Assembly: GCA_009617715.1 (NCBI GenBank)
Contig: VTFK01000015.1
Span: 806,001 to 870,000, forward strand
Source of the DNA: Plectrocnemia conspersa
Lineage: Eukaryota; Arthropoda; Insecta; Trichoptera; Polycentropodidae
Reading direction: 5' to 3'
Length of the DNA: 64,000 nt
The translations under genes and the position numbers were made by a program. Shown here one piece after another: positions 43,707 through 56,664 of the stretch; positions within the stretch are counted from its first letter, which is position 1; each line of letters begins with the position of its first letter. The notes below the pieces were generated by a model. The model was not told the origin of the DNA. It did no database searches and saw only the letters and a program-made list of their open reading frames with translations.

Positions 43707-44779
43707 TGTAAACAATAATATATTTATCTACCTCGAATGCTTATAATGGTAATAAATATGTATATGTTATGTATTATATATTAATATTTTGCTATTCTTG
43801 TGCATATGTATAGAACTATGACTACTTGTATTTTTCTGTGATGTGAAAGCCCATCAAAAATATACCAGGTTAATAGGAGTTTACAAGTTCTTAGAATATA
43901 TGCATGTCATGCCATGTTATTTACAAAACATTCTGCAAATACTTTTTTGTATTTCATTCATATTTCAGTGGAGTTTAAGAACGCTGCTATTATAATAGTT
44001 TTATAAATCAACATATTTGCTCTTTTGCAAACTTAAATATGATTTAATAAGTGGTGTAGTGTTAAAAAATAAGTAACTGTACACTACACCCCTTTAGGGT
44101 GATCAATGAGATTTCAGTTTATGTGAACAGGAAGATGATTACCCTGGTTATTTTGTATGTTGCGTTGTAGTTGATTTGTGCAACGTGTTGTTTAAAAATG
44201 TGTTGTCGATGACCATTAAATTAACCTTGAAGTACATTGAACAGATCTTTTAACAAATCCTATCGGAACGCGTTTCGGTCGTATAAAAATGTACCGGAAC
44301 GATATTCTGGCACTACTACACATGCATAGATGCTGCTGCATCTTTACATCAATGTTTAAATATTATGAAACATAGTTGTATCTCTCGTAAATTAAATGTG
44401 AAGAGGTATTGACTATTAGATATACATTACTATTCTTAATCTTTGTTTGTGTGCACTATTACAATGCTTTTCTTTGATTATCTATCTTGCGAACAATTGT
44501 AGATACATTTGTATTAATTTAATCATACTATCGCTCTGGAGATCTTTACTCCGATATACTTTCGATCACCTTCTGCAGATTGACGTTTTTGTGCCTTAGG
44601 ATATGTCCAAAAAATATTTTAGAGTCTATAAATAAAAGCTACAAATTCATTTTATTATAATAAATATTGGTTAGATTAGCTTCGATTGAATTTAAATCTG
44701 GTCGTCTTGGTCAAGTTATTGAAATGTGATATACAATAAATATAATATACTTTTATTATTATTGTTATTATTTTATAGA

Positions 44780-45045
44780 TTGTTGAAATAATATACAAAA
44801 CTGTAAATTGATTTACCACTGTGATAAAACATACATTGAAATGAATAAACTCTATTAAATAATGATTTCATATTAGAACAATGTTAAATATTTTGTATAG
44901 ATTTATTGTGTACTAATTAATATAAAATTTATACTATACTTGATAAGTGTAACAACACCCAAAAATATATGTATGTCATTGAATTACTGTGATTTATAAA
45001 TTATATACTTATTTATCTTGTGCATTATATTATACTAGTCAATAA
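44780..45045 (+). repeat. 3' flank of array unit B (duplicated segment)
   Basis: It matches 49700-49925 closely: TTTACCACTGTGATAAAA, AATAAACTC, GTTTCATATTAGA-like sequence, CATGTTAAATATTTT-like sequence, and AAGTGCATTATATTATACTA with its neighbours. It also matches 38745-38985 more distantly. Confidence 0.7.
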
Positions 45046-45582
45046 AATTATATAAAAAATGTTCATATGTATATGTATCTTTATAACTAGAAAGATTTAC
45101 AAATAATCCATTAAAAAATAATTATGTACTAATATAAATAATAATATGAAGTAATTATATTATATTTTATGGGGCTGTTTTTTATATGCAAATACAACAA
45201 TAAGTGCTTATATATTTATATATTTAAGATCAGAATAATATTTGTTAACGTCAAATGTGTATTATGAATTACTTACTGGGTAATAAGTTGAGTCATATAC
45301 TAAATTCTGGTTAATGAGCTCATTTTTACTACTTTAAGGTACTCTTTTTAAAACATTTCGTACTACATTTATGGTATGATATATAATAAAATGCCTTACT
45401 ATACAACCATGTTTTGGTTTCATTTGTATATTTTTATGAACGTTGCTTTCCAATAAATTGTATAAATTCAATAGAAAGATTATTATTAAAACAACTGTAT
45501 GTTTAGATGTTTAGAGTTTTATAAATAGAAAGCTAGTATTTTTAATACATTATATCGGGATTTCGCCTCTGATTATTAGTCG

Positions 45583-45864
45583 ATGGCGCACATAAATCAT
45601 AAGCTACGAATCTACAGGCAATTTAGTCAAGCGGAGCTACCATATCTTGTTTTGCTTCAAAGAAAAATATATTTTACCCATACGTATGCAAGAATGTCAC
45701 ATATCTTTTTAAAAAAAATACAGATATTACCAATGTGGGGAGAGATGGTTCAAAACAGGTATAGCGTTCGACGAATAGCGTTGCATATGGGAATAGGCCA
45801 GCTAAGCCTGGACCACCAAAAATATACAGAGTTAGACCGGGAATTCAATTATAAAAGATTCTAG
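45583..45864 (+). other. open frame with weak resemblance to a Tc1/mariner HTH
   Basis: A 93-codon frame between array units B and C. The part QNRYSVRRIALHMGIGQLSL resembles the N-terminal helix-turn-helix of Tc1-like transposases (xxxxSVRxIAxxxG). There is no catalytic part, no inverted repeats and no codon signal. Treated as a possible transposon remnant, not a gene. Confidence 0.25.
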
Positions 45865-46207
45865 TACACATATAACAACGAAATAGTTCGCAACAAAGTT
45901 AGGCAACTTTTGTACAACATTAAAGAATGTTAATAAATAGAGGACAAACAACTATAGAATAATATAGTTAATTATAGAAAAAAACATTATTTAAACGCAT
46001 TATTTCACGTTTTGTTCCCAAAATCTGAAATAATGCGACTATCCAGTCGATTCTAAAACCAACATCCGCCAAATTATAGTCGAGAAAAAGTCATCGAAAA
46101 TTATATCGAAAAGATCGACTGCCCTAAAAGGTTCAGATGCGGCCATTTAATTGATATTATTTTTCGTAATTACTGAAATACATAAAATGTTCGATTAATA
46201 AAATTTA

Positions 46208-46532
<325 letters not shown>

Positions 46533-46724
46533 ACTAGACCCCCCACAAAATAATCCGAGGATATACTTGAATCTGTGTGGGATTTTAAAAAAAAAGTTCT
46601 GAAACTGAAACTCATCTTTTATAATTTTGGGGCTATTTTATGACAAAATATTTTTTCTATATCAGTGTTCTGCATGTACTAATTTGTTTCTAAGTGTACA
46701 AACAGAAAACATCACATCATCAGC

Positions 46725-46778
46725 AATCAAGTACAGCTGTCTGGATAGAGGCTGCTATCCAAACAGCTGTACTTGATT
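46725..46778. repeat. inverted repeat, 24-base arms, 6-base loop
   Basis: AATCAAGTACAGCTGT-CTGGATAG (46725-46748), loop AGGCTG, then the reverse complement with one mismatch (46755-46778). It can form a stable hairpin in DNA or RNA. It lies 120 bases before the upstream element of array gene C. It could be a small non-coding RNA hairpin, a foldback mobile element, or a chance inverted duplication. Confidence 0.8.
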
Positions 46779-46899
46779 TTATTTATAAACTATAATTTGT
46801 AATGAAATTTTTTTATTATAGATTTGTTTTAACTTATATTTTTAAATTGCTTAAAAATGCTTGACAATAATTAATAACACATTTTTTTAGTTATCATAT

Positions 46900-47060
46900 A
46901 ATGTTTACACAATGCTGCCAATATTATTTAAATCATTCACTAAATATTTAAATCTGGCAACACATTTCTTAGAAACTTTATAGCTGTCATCGAGTACGTG
47001 AGACAATATCTTCCCGCTTTTTTGCCGTGAGAAAACTATTTTTAAAGATACAATACTACT
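46900..47060 (+). promoter_or_regulatory. upstream element of array gene C (probable promoter/first exon)
   Basis: GTTTACACAATGCTGCCAAT, then AAATCATTCACTAAATATTT-AAATCTGGCAACACA, GCTGTCATCGAGTACGTGAG, CTTCCCGCTTTTTTGC and CTACTTTTGAAAGTG. The order is the same as at 52188-52370, with about 70-80% identity judged by eye. The coding acceptor follows at 47766. Confidence 0.6.
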
Positions 47061-47508
47061 TTTGAAAGTGCTATACTTATTTGCAATATTTATTTATATA
47101 ATAATAATTCGTCACTAACCAATACAACTCGTTCCACCATCGTCAAATATTTTACTCAAATCTAATTCTTATACCATTGTGGCATAAAATATTAGCCCTT
47201 ATTACTACAACGTCTTAAGTATAATCAATACTTATAAAATTGTATAATTAGATTATAAATTTATCTGAAAGTAACAGATGTTTAATTTTATTTATCTTGT
47301 ATCAATTTTTAATTCTTGAAAATGTATTATAAATCTATTTTACGATTGTTATCTTCCATTTTATTAATAATTATAAAATTATAATAACCATTATATGAAT
47401 AAAATGAAACAATGTATGTAAAATTCTCTAGATTAACGATATTTCTATAACTGTAGTCCCAACTATTATTGACTTTATGTAATTGATAAATGTGAATACA
47501 ATAATCTG

Positions 47509-47618
<110 letters not shown>

Positions 47619-47780
47619 TTTTAGTATTTTTATTGCTTTTAAAAATTAAAAATCATATATTATTACTTAACATCAAGTAACCTTTAGACGTATATTTCAG
47701 GAAAACGACTTTAATATTAAATTAATATTTACTTGTAAATAATTAATCTCATATTATATTTTTAGTTAACTAGTCTCAAT

Positions 47781-48815
47781 ATGACCTCTTACTGGTGGTG
47801 TTTCTTATTAATAGCTGTAATAGTTATAATAACGTTATGCAAAATCTATTGTTGTGGAAATACTCCACTAACATACACAAGTAAGTAATCATAATTAATC
47901 ACAACTACTATATGTGTATGTAAGATTACGACTAATATTATTTTCAATAGGAACAACTGTGGTGAATAGTGTACCAGTGACCACTGTAACGGTATCAAAC
48001 TCAACGCCAAATTCACTACCATATCCAATCCAACAGAATGTGATGCCTACACCCCCTCAAGGTGGTGGATATAACATCGATGTTGTCAACTGTCCGTATC
48101 CAACGAATCCTCAACCAGGTATAAAAATGATTTACAAATAATCTTTATTAATTGACATTTCATTTATTTGGGTGACACTTTATAAGCGATACCGTTGTGG
48201 TCGCTTTCCCATAATGACAAAGGATGTCAAGTAACAATCGTTAGGTATTTTTCGAGGCTTGCCTCAAAGGTCACAAAAAATATTATTTAACAAATGATTA
48301 AGTTTTAATGTGATAAAGCACCTTTGTTCAGTTGCCACATTCTATTAGGTACTCAATAGATGTTATTATAACGTGGTTTAATAACTCATTTTCTTTTTTG
48401 TTGAGCTAAGGCCATTTAGCAAAAAAAAAAACTAAATAATCCACCTTTTACTATAACCATCATGACATTAACGATACAAAAGAAATAGATAACAGACATT
48501 GATTTGCTTGTAAAAATATATTTGGGTCTAATGTTTGCTATGTATAAAAGCACTGATTTGAATAGATAACTCAAAAGCTTAACTTTTATAAAACAAATAA
48601 CATGGCCATTATAACAGCAACATAGCATTGAATTCTTACATTGCTAAAAATAATTTGAATTGGACTTTCTTTTAGTGTAAATTTATTTAGCATTAACCGT
48701 TCATATAACATTTTTTTATATTACAGCAATGACAAATCAAAATTTACCAACATACCAAGAAGCAACTTCCGGTGCTTATAGGCAAGCAGCGTACAACCCA
48801 CATTTCCAACAGTGA
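47781..48815 (+). CDS. PY-motif small membrane protein, array copy C
   Basis: Exons 47781-47880, 47951-48118 and 48727-48815 give 118 residues. Acceptor candidates for the first coding exon are at 47766 (best) and 47700. After M-T-S-Y comes a transmembrane segment (WWCFLLIAVIVIITLCKIY) with CCGN at the inner face. Exon 2 encodes VVNSVPVTTVTVSNSTPNSL, PYPIQQNVMPTPPQGGGYNI and DVVNCPYPTNPQP. The last exon encodes NLPTYQEATSGAYRQAA and ends NPHFQQ; LPTY is an LPxY variant of the PY motif. No proline exon is found between exons 2 and 3. Introns are phase 1. AATAAA at 48846. It is closest to copies B and D by sequence. Confidence 0.85.
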
Positions 48816-49699
48816 TTTTTATCTATCTCAAATGTTTATAATAGTAATAAAAAAATAATGTGTAAGTTTATATACATTATATTTTTGATGTTAATATTCA
48901 TGTGACGTATACATATATTATATTTAACTGGCTGTATCAACTTAATGTGGCTACCTCCAGTTTATTGTCATTTTTATGGAATGTGTAAACCTATCAACAG
49001 TTTTGGATCCTACTGTTTCATCTGCATTATTTTCAAATACTTTTTGTATTTTGTCCATATTTTGGATGAGTATAAGAGTATTGATAATATAATGATTTTG
49101 TAAAACACATTTGCTCGATTGCAAGGTTTTAAGGTAATTGAAATGATGATACACATTTTGTTTAGAGTAACATAATAACGTTAGATAATATTTTTTGTTC
49201 TTCTCTGTACAAGACTAGACAATCAAATGCAGTACTTAAAATTTATAGCTTCTACTGCGCCTTTACGTCAATGTTGTGTTTTGTGAATCATAGTTGTACC
49301 TCTCGTAAATTATATGTAAAGAGATATTAATTTTTAGATATATCTAGTATTGTTATCTTATTATTAACCATTGTTTGTATACAAAATCACAATGCTTCCC
49401 CGTGATTGTCTTGTGAATGATGTAAATAAATTTTGATTGAAATGATATACTTCCAACCAGCTCTACCTTAAAATATGTTAATGAAAGCTATACGTTTTAT
49501 TATTGATGAAATAACTAAATTACATTTGTGTTACTTACATTATAACAATTTAGATTGAGTTACTTCAATGTGCCATGATGATTTAATGCAAAATATGTTA
49601 CTACAGCATTTTAATATTCCTCCATTCGATAGTTTTATTATTACTTAAAATTGATACTTGTCTTTACTTGATTTAAATATAATATACTATTGTTTATTA

Positions 49700-49925
49700 A
49701 ACTGATGTATAAAACAAAACTGTGGCTTGGTTTACCACTGTGATAAAATATATATTTAATTAAATAAACTCGATAATAATAGTTTCATATTAGATCATGT
49801 TAAATATTTTTATGCATATTTATTGTGCACTAATTAATATAAAACCGAAAAATGTTAATGATATAGGATTACAGTTATTCATAAATTATATACCTACTCA
49901 ACAAGTGCATTATATTATACTAGTT
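49700..49925 (+). repeat. 3' flank of array unit C (duplicated segment)
   Basis: TTTACCACTGTGATAAAATA, AAATAAACTCGATAA, GTTTCATATTAGATCATGTT and AAGTGCATTATATTATACTA match 44780-45045 in order. This locates the 3' part of the repeated unit about 1.1 kb behind the stop codon. Confidence 0.7.
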
Positions 49926-51266
49926 ATAATATGTTTTATACATATTTATTAGTGGCAGTGTGTCGATTTAATATTGTATGTACATTATGTTTTGTAAATA
50001 ATCTATCTTTTTTTTTTTGTTTCTAAATTATTTATTGTATTTACTTGAAACATACTTAATTGAAATTTTAATGCGCAACTTGTATTGGTCGATCGAGTGC
50101 ATCTTTGCCCTTTATCCAAACACTTAAAATTAACGAATAGCTTAATGCAATTTTGATTTTGCTTGTAATATATTCCAGCTATAGTACAATTAAAGAAAGA
50201 GAGAGAGGCCAATTGCTTGTTTTAGTTTAACAAGTGTGTAATTTTTTCAGTTTTAGTCGGAACTTATTGTATTGTGTTCATTACTCTTGTACTTGGCCTA
50301 TAATTAATGGTTATTTTATGTTTGCATCCATTTTGGATTAACTAAGCAAAATGTTTTAACTATAGCTCCACCAAAGTCAAGTCATGCGCTGCCACAGAAA
50401 ATATATTAATCCACTGATTCAAATTTTGGAGCTGCATTACTTTCGACTCAATCTTACGTCTGTTTCTTACTTTTTTCATTTTTTAAATAAAAAAATTGAA
50501 ACAAGATAAAGTTGTAAGCGATGCAGACAGAAAATCTGTATCAGAAATAGTAGGATCGACGTCAAAACGTCAGGCAAGGGAATGGAATGTGTGTTTATCT
50601 AATAAACACATATCAGTGTGAAACCCGAAATCCGAATTTTATTAATACCGCTTTTTGTTCATTTATTTTTATATATATATATATATATAATTATTTTTTC
50701 ATAATTATAAATGTATGAAAAAATAATTAACTATTATATTGATTATAGATCTATACATAAATAAAAACAATGTCTGATTTTATAAAATAAAATAAAAATA
50801 TACTCTAACATAAAACTCTAAATAATGTTGTAGTCAATATATTTATACATTTGGATTAATATTTTTTAAATTTAATTATCTATTCTAAATAACATGTTTT
50901 TAATTCATAATAAGTTAAATTTAATATAGAAAGTTATTTACATTACTTTTTATACTCTTTTTGTACTTCTGATACAATACATATAACATGTGTTTTATGT
51001 AATAAAATGCATTTCAATTCATTCAAAGTATTTTTATTGTTCCTTACGTGTATCCTTACATAAATTATTTTCCTATGAATCAACAAGAAAGTTTTATTAC
51101 TAAATCATTTACGATCAAAAAAGAGTTTAATTGTATGTAATATAGAAACAATTAATTAATGTTATAAGTTCATTGCCTCGCATGATTTCAAGACGAATAG
51201 AAGAAACTGAAATATGTGGAAATTAAATACAATTAATTTTCTATATTATTTCATTGTGTTTCATTT

Positions 51267-51318
51267 GTATATATTGCTGTTAAAATAACAAAATATGTTA
51301 TTTTAACGGCAATATATA
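51267..51318. repeat. inverted repeat, about 22-base arms, short loop
   Basis: TATATATTGCTGTTAAAATA-AC (from 51268) is followed after seven bases by GTTATTTTAACGGCAATATA-TA, the reverse complement with one mismatch. It is similar in design to the hairpin at 46725 but unrelated in sequence. Non-coding. Confidence 0.75.
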
Positions 51319-51583
51319 TGTATAGTGTATCTGCCGAAGAAACAGTCTTGAAGAAGATAATTTGCAAAGTCCCTTGATTATATTTATAGAAAATTATCTA
51401 GCACAGCAATTACATTTTGATATCATCATCGATAAGCTTTCTACAGTTAAAGGTAGAAAAGTAATCACCGTGACTTTTTTAATAATTGGCAGATTTTATA
51501 TGAAATAGATTACTTTTTTAGAATAAAATCTCATGTTGAAATTATGCAATACTATGCACAAAAACAAGCTGTATATACAGTAT

Positions 51584-51829
51584 CAGTGGCGTAGCTAGGG
51601 TATGTGCCGCCCGGGGCAATCCTTAAAATTGCCCCCCTATACATTTTTTGCAGAGTCATAAAATCAGAATTTTTTAAAATAATAAATTGCTTATTGTTAA
51701 GCTCTTGGTATTCGTAGATTTACATAAATTTTAGTTTATTCAGGGTTAAGAACCACACTAGACGATTCCATCGCGAATATGCCACCCCCAAGCAAGTGCC
51801 CCCTGCGCCCCCCCATAGCTACGCCACTG
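51584..51829. mobile_element. hAT-type non-autonomous element with intact 8-bp duplication
   Basis: The left end is CAGTGGCGTAGCTAGGGTAT and the right end ATAGCTACGCCACTG, terminal inverted repeats of about 15 bases. The octamer TACAGTAT flanks the element on both sides (51576-51583 and 51830-51837), an exact target duplication as made by hAT transposases. The 246-bp interior has no coding capacity and runs of C and G near both ends. Confidence 0.9.
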
Positions 51830-52187
51830 TACAGTATACAAATAATTTCCAGAGATCTTTAAGGTTCTAGAAGACCTTGTACAAATTGTAAAATATAAGG
51901 AATAATAATAATAGGAAATTGTGTGGAATAATATGAGAAAAACTCAGGAGCAAAAAAATATAAAGCAACTAAAAGATTTTAACTTGATTTGTAGCTTAGT
52001 AGTGTGGAATAATCTCTTATAGAAAATAGACAGCGTCGATAATTTACTACAGGAAAAAAAGTAATATATAATGAATTATTTGTAAAATACGGCGTATAAC
52101 TGACAACAAAAATAGTAATATTTTGCCAAAAAGTATGTTTGTACTAACCGTGTGACAAAAATAAAATGATTGATTAAAAAAAAGTAA

Positions 52188-52370
52188 TGTTTACGCAATG
52201 CTGCCAACATCATTGTGAATCATTCTTTAAATATTTACATCTGGCAGCACAGTTCTAAGAATCCTCACTGCTGTCATCGAGCGTGTGAGGCAAGAGCCTC
52301 CCGCTTTAAAATAGTGATACATTGACATAAAAAAAATATTTAGCAAGAGAATACGACTTTTCAAAGTAAA
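52188..52370 (+). promoter_or_regulatory. upstream element of array gene D (probable promoter/first exon)
   Basis: GTTTACGCAATGCTGCCAAC and ATATTTACATCTGGCAGCAC place TGCTGCCA and TGGCAGCA as an inverted pair about 35 bases apart. Then come GCTGTCATCGAGCGTGTGAG, CCTCCCGCTTT, and GAATACGACTTTTCAAA|GTAAAT, a possible donor near 52362. The coding acceptor is at 52644, giving an intron of about 0.28 kb, the shortest in the array. No start codon continues in frame, so the exon would be non-coding. Confidence 0.6.
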
Positions 52371-52657
52371 TAATTTTTTTTTTATTTTTTTCGATCCCCA
52401 TAATTTATTTACTTTTAATAATTTGACAATAATATTTGTTTAATTTGAGTAACGATGTATTGCGCAATATGTATATTAAAATTGAAATATTATAGTCCAA
52501 GAATTTGACCAGATCAACTTTGCTCCAATGATTAATGTATGAATCATAACTTTGACAATTAGACAGATGCTTTTGTTTATATTGAATTTTTAACTAATTT
52601 ATAATCAGTAGTAAATAATTCATCTATTACTTTTAAATTTCAGATTTAAGTAGTAAT

Positions 52658-53395
52658 ATGGACCTCTTCCCGTTGATTATCTTAATACTCGCCATAGTAA
52701 TTATTTCATCGTTATGCGGTGCATGTTGTAGAATGAGAAAACCCTCATTAGCATACACAAGTAAGCCCACATAATTGTATATAACGCATACATAGTATAA
52801 CAGTATACATAGAATATTATTCTCATAGCAGCCACTGTGGTTACCACTGTGCCGGCGTCAAACACAGTGCCTAATGTAGTACCGTATCCAGTTCCGTATC
52901 CAATCCAACAGAATGTGATGCCAGTGCCTGCTCAAGGTGGTCCATTGAACATTGGTATAATCGGTTATCCTTATCCGACGAATCCTCAGCCAGGTATAAA
53001 AATGATTTACTAAGACTTACTAATAAATAATAATTCAACTATTATTTTAATGCATTTAGGTCTTATGCCAGGACAAGTCAATCCACCTTATCCTCAGCCA
53101 GTACCTGTCTCAGGTTTACAATTTTATTATCATAATATGTCGTATTTACAAATCTTATATTGGTAGAATTTTTTAACAAAACAAAATTTCAGTGGAATTA
53201 AATTACAATTAAATGACAATAATTGCACTACTAGTAAAATTCATCCAATCATAATAATCTATTTTTACCTTTATAATTTATTAAACATTAAATCTTTTTT
53301 TAATTACAGCAATGGCTCAACAGAATCCACCTTCGTATGCTGAAGCTACTGGTGTTTATGCCAAACAATCGCCATACAATCCCCAGTATCCTTAA
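52658..53395 (+). CDS. PY-motif small membrane protein, array copy D
   Basis: Exons 52658-52760, 52829-52993, 53060-53113 and 53310-53395 give 135 residues; the first coding exon opens at 52644. M-D-L-F-P is followed by a transmembrane segment (LIILILAIVIISSLCGA) and CCRMRKPS, so the basic, cysteine-bearing side should face the cytosol. Exon 2 has VVTTVPASNTVPNVVPYPVP, then YPIQQNVMPVPAQGG and YPYPTNPQP. Exon 3 is proline-rich (LMPGQVNPPYPQPVPVS), as in copy A. The last exon has QQNPPSYAEATGVYAKQSPY and ends NPQYP, with a canonical PPxY. This is the most compact unit and, with A, keeps the presumed ancestral four-coding-exon layout. Confidence 0.87.
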
Positions 53396-55574
53396 AAAAC
53401 AACTAAAATATATATGCATACCTCAAATAAATTATAATAGTAATATAAATATATACATATTTATATACTTGTATACTAAAATATATTTTATGTGTATATT
53501 CTCGTGTGTGTTTGTACAGATATTGGTGCTAATAATATGGTGAAACGTTCATACAATATTAATGTTTTTGATACTCGACACAAATAGTACTAATAAAAAA
53601 AAAAATAGCTTTGTTATAAACTACTTTTTGTTCAAATTAATATGTATGTATAATTTTTATTTAATTTTATTTACGGAGAATTATGTACATATATATGTAT
53701 GTCTATTGTGCATATTTTAAGTATATACAAAGCACTAAAAAGATACTACATTCTAATTATTTTTTAAATATTCATCTATGAGATTTATTATTTTTTATGA
53801 AAATGTCTTCTTGTCAATTTTAGAAGTCTTCCTAAATATTACTTTTTCTCGATATTTACTTAAACGAATTGATTTGATTGTCACTTAAATTGTTATTGTT
53901 AATAAAATTGTAAGATTTCTAGCGAAAGAATAAAATTGTAAGATTTCTTGCGAAAAGTTGCTCTTTCAAATAATTGAGACTAATTAATTTATATAATATA
54001 ATAAAAAATATGTTTAAATAATTTTTCAGGGTTGACGTGCTGTACTTAAAAATATGAAATTGGAAATATTTGCTAGTAGTGTCAATCGAGTAAATTATTT
54101 CACTTTCAAACAGTGTATAATAAAAATTTGTATAAATATGGGCCATTGTATTTTGCTTGATACGATCTAATTTATCTTGCTTTTTACATTGAATGAATAT
54201 AAAAAAATAGTATAAGATTGTGATTTAGAAATTAATAAAGATAAACCATAAATATAGAAGAAAACCAAATGTCTACATGTATTTTAAATTTTGATTATAA
54301 TGTAAATATTTTATTTCTAATCTGCGATAAATATTATAATATCTATATTATTATTAAGCATTTTCATTTTTAAATAGAAAATTCCAATTGATAATATGAA
54401 CATACGAATGTATTTAGTAAAACTGTAAAATATATAAAAGTATAAAAGAATATTAATTTAAAAAATGACCATTCTTATAAACTATAATAAATATATGTAT
54501 ATATAACTATAGATGTTTTACTATACTCTTCGTGCTTTTACTGGAATTTTGCAGACCCAAAGGTTGTGTTATTTGGGGAAAGGGTATATCGCCGTCAGGT
54601 ATTTGGCGTTTTGCTAAAGACGTGGATCTCTAAGTATTGTTATTAATCGGGTAAGAGTCACCACTTCAAGGAACTCACTGAAAATAATGTATAGTAGGAT
54701 ATATAAATATTAATTTATAGCAGATTCCTAGGTGTAAAGACTTTTATGGTACTTCCTGTTACATGCCCGAGCTAAATTTTTTTTAATTAAAATTTTGTGA
54801 ATTCTCATTTCAAAAATTAGCAAATATTTCGAAAAAATTATCATAGCATGTTCTTGCTAAAAAATTAAATTTGTACAAATATTTGTAAATGTTTTACAAC
54901 GGCGGCATATTTTCAAACCACTGCATAAAAAAAGTTGGGTCCGTGCAATAAATTTTTTGAGTCATTTTTTAAAAAGTACTGTGACCGGGAAGTGGTAAAT
55001 GTGGCAATTTTAAACATACGTACCTTACCTGAAACGCTTATTTAATTAAAAATCTTCTTGTCAGGTAATGTGACTTTGGCGGTCGTTATATATTGTGATC
55101 TGTTTTGCGAATATGACGTTTAATGTGTTTTTGTATCGCCGACGTAATTATTATACCCCAAATATTTATATACTAATTGAAACTTCCGTGTCTTCTCGAA
55201 TATATGCCCCACCATACATTAATTCATTTAAAATTTAACTGTGGCTTATTTAAAGCCAGCTTATATTTTTAAATTATGGAATGTTATTGAATGATCAGAC
55301 TAAGAATGGTTAAGTGAGAGCGAATAAGCATATGATGCAGTATGTTCCTGTTTAAGATATCATAATTAAATATTTTACTGCGAGGAAAGTGGTTCCAGGA
55401 ATCACTCCTGGGCTTACAGTGAAGAAAAGTTAGGTTAGGGTAAATTTACTCGGCTTGTTTTCGGAGCAGGCCTATATTTTTATTCTTCTTGTTTGAACCA
55501 AGCTAATACTTGGGATCAACTTTTTTCGAAGAAATATGGTAATTGTTAAATTTTGAATATTTATGTGTTTTTAA
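53396..55574. other. intergenic region between array units D and E
   Basis: AT-rich 3' flank, then sequence without a supported gene. The frame at 53337-53543 is a shadow of the last exon of copy D. A patch at 54540-54640 is slightly less AT-rich but has no recognisable motif. Confidence 0.5.
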
Positions 55575-55950
55575 TTATACTAGTTTGGTGGACAAGTGGC
55601 AATTACACACAGATTGAGCCACTGCAGAGTATTTTATTAAGAGTTTATATTAGTTATTTAATGACGGGAGGTGGCGGGTGGTAATTAGACACAGATTGAT
55701 CCGCTGCAGCAGTATTTTATTACTTATAGTTGAAGTTACACGAGTGCCGCCAAATTTTGACCTTAATAAATATATAGATCAATAAGCCCTATAGTTACAT
55801 GCTTATTATTGAAATATATGCGAGTGAACGGTGGACGAGGCACCATCGGCCGTTGTCTACCCGTCGAGGTCTACCAGAAGAATATGTTGCCCTCTGTCGC
55901 CGTCACGTCAGTGCTACCATAGTATTATCAAGTTTTGGCTATAATGAATG
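55575..55950 (+). repeat. array-associated repeat, copy 3 (apparently two subunits)
   Basis: A first part (GGCAATTACACACAGATTGA, CCACTGCAG) is repeated after about 90 bases as GGTAATTAGACACAGATTGA and TCCGCTGCAGCAG. Then follow CACGAGTGCCGCCAAATTTT and, further on, GTCGCCGTCACGTCAGTGCT. These match blocks of 39056-39235 and 46208-46413 in order, so this copy looks like two overlapping or nested copies. Confidence 0.65.
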
Positions 55951-56274
55951 ATTAAATTAATGAATAGGTCCCAAATATTAGCACAAATATTAAAATAATT
56001 GATTTAACATATTAAAATTTGTCAACTTTTACTATTATTATAATGATTATTTTAAAGTATCATTCGTGTTTTTTTAATTTCAATTTTAATTTTTTACATG
56101 TACACTGAGTGTACATCTCCAGACCACATGGATATTTTTGCACCGTACGGAGAAAATAAAATTTTTGAAATATCATTGTATTTTTTTTAATAAACACGTA
56201 AAAAAATATGTAAATAATAGTTTGCTTATGGCCGATTTTCAAGCTTTTAAGTAAAAATATGAAAAAGGTGGGGC

Positions 56275-56420
56275 AATGTTTACTCATTGCTGTCAACATA
56301 ACAATCGTTAGAGTAAGCAAATGTCAGTCGAGCTGACTATTATCCTTATTGCGCACGTAACCTATGAAATGAGATATTAGGCGAATATTCAACGCCGAAG
56401 ATAAGATTCATAGGTATTTA
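56275..56420 (+). promoter_or_regulatory. upstream element of array gene E (probable promoter/first exon)
   Basis: GTTTACTCATTGCTGTCAAC corresponds to GTTTACGCAATGCTGCCAAC of unit D, and TGTCAGTCGAGCTGAC to GCTGTCATCGAGC. The middle part with the TGGCAGCAC motif is deleted or changed. A possible donor ATAG|GTATTT is at about 56412, before the coding acceptor at 56640. Confidence 0.45.
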
Positions 56421-56664
56421 TTTATTTTTTTTACTAATAAACCATAAATTCGTTTTTGTTTATCTTAAACTATTTATAAAAAAATGTATACTGTAAAAAT
56501 ATATTTAGCACCTGACCTTTCTGTTCGAACTGATTACCATATCTTACTCATCACTTTATTAATATCCAGCCTTCACGGAACAACTAATCAGCATACTTAC
56601 TTTTCCTCGTTATACCAATTTTTGTTTTCCTCATTACAGACCCGAATTTCGAAACGGTTACAAT

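Larger units (their letters stand above)
49926..52187. other. intergenic region between array units C and D
   Basis: AT-rich, no supported gene. It contains a short TA run near 50670-50690, a hairpin at 51267-51318 and a hAT-type MITE at 51584-51829. Nothing else recognised. Confidence 0.5.
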
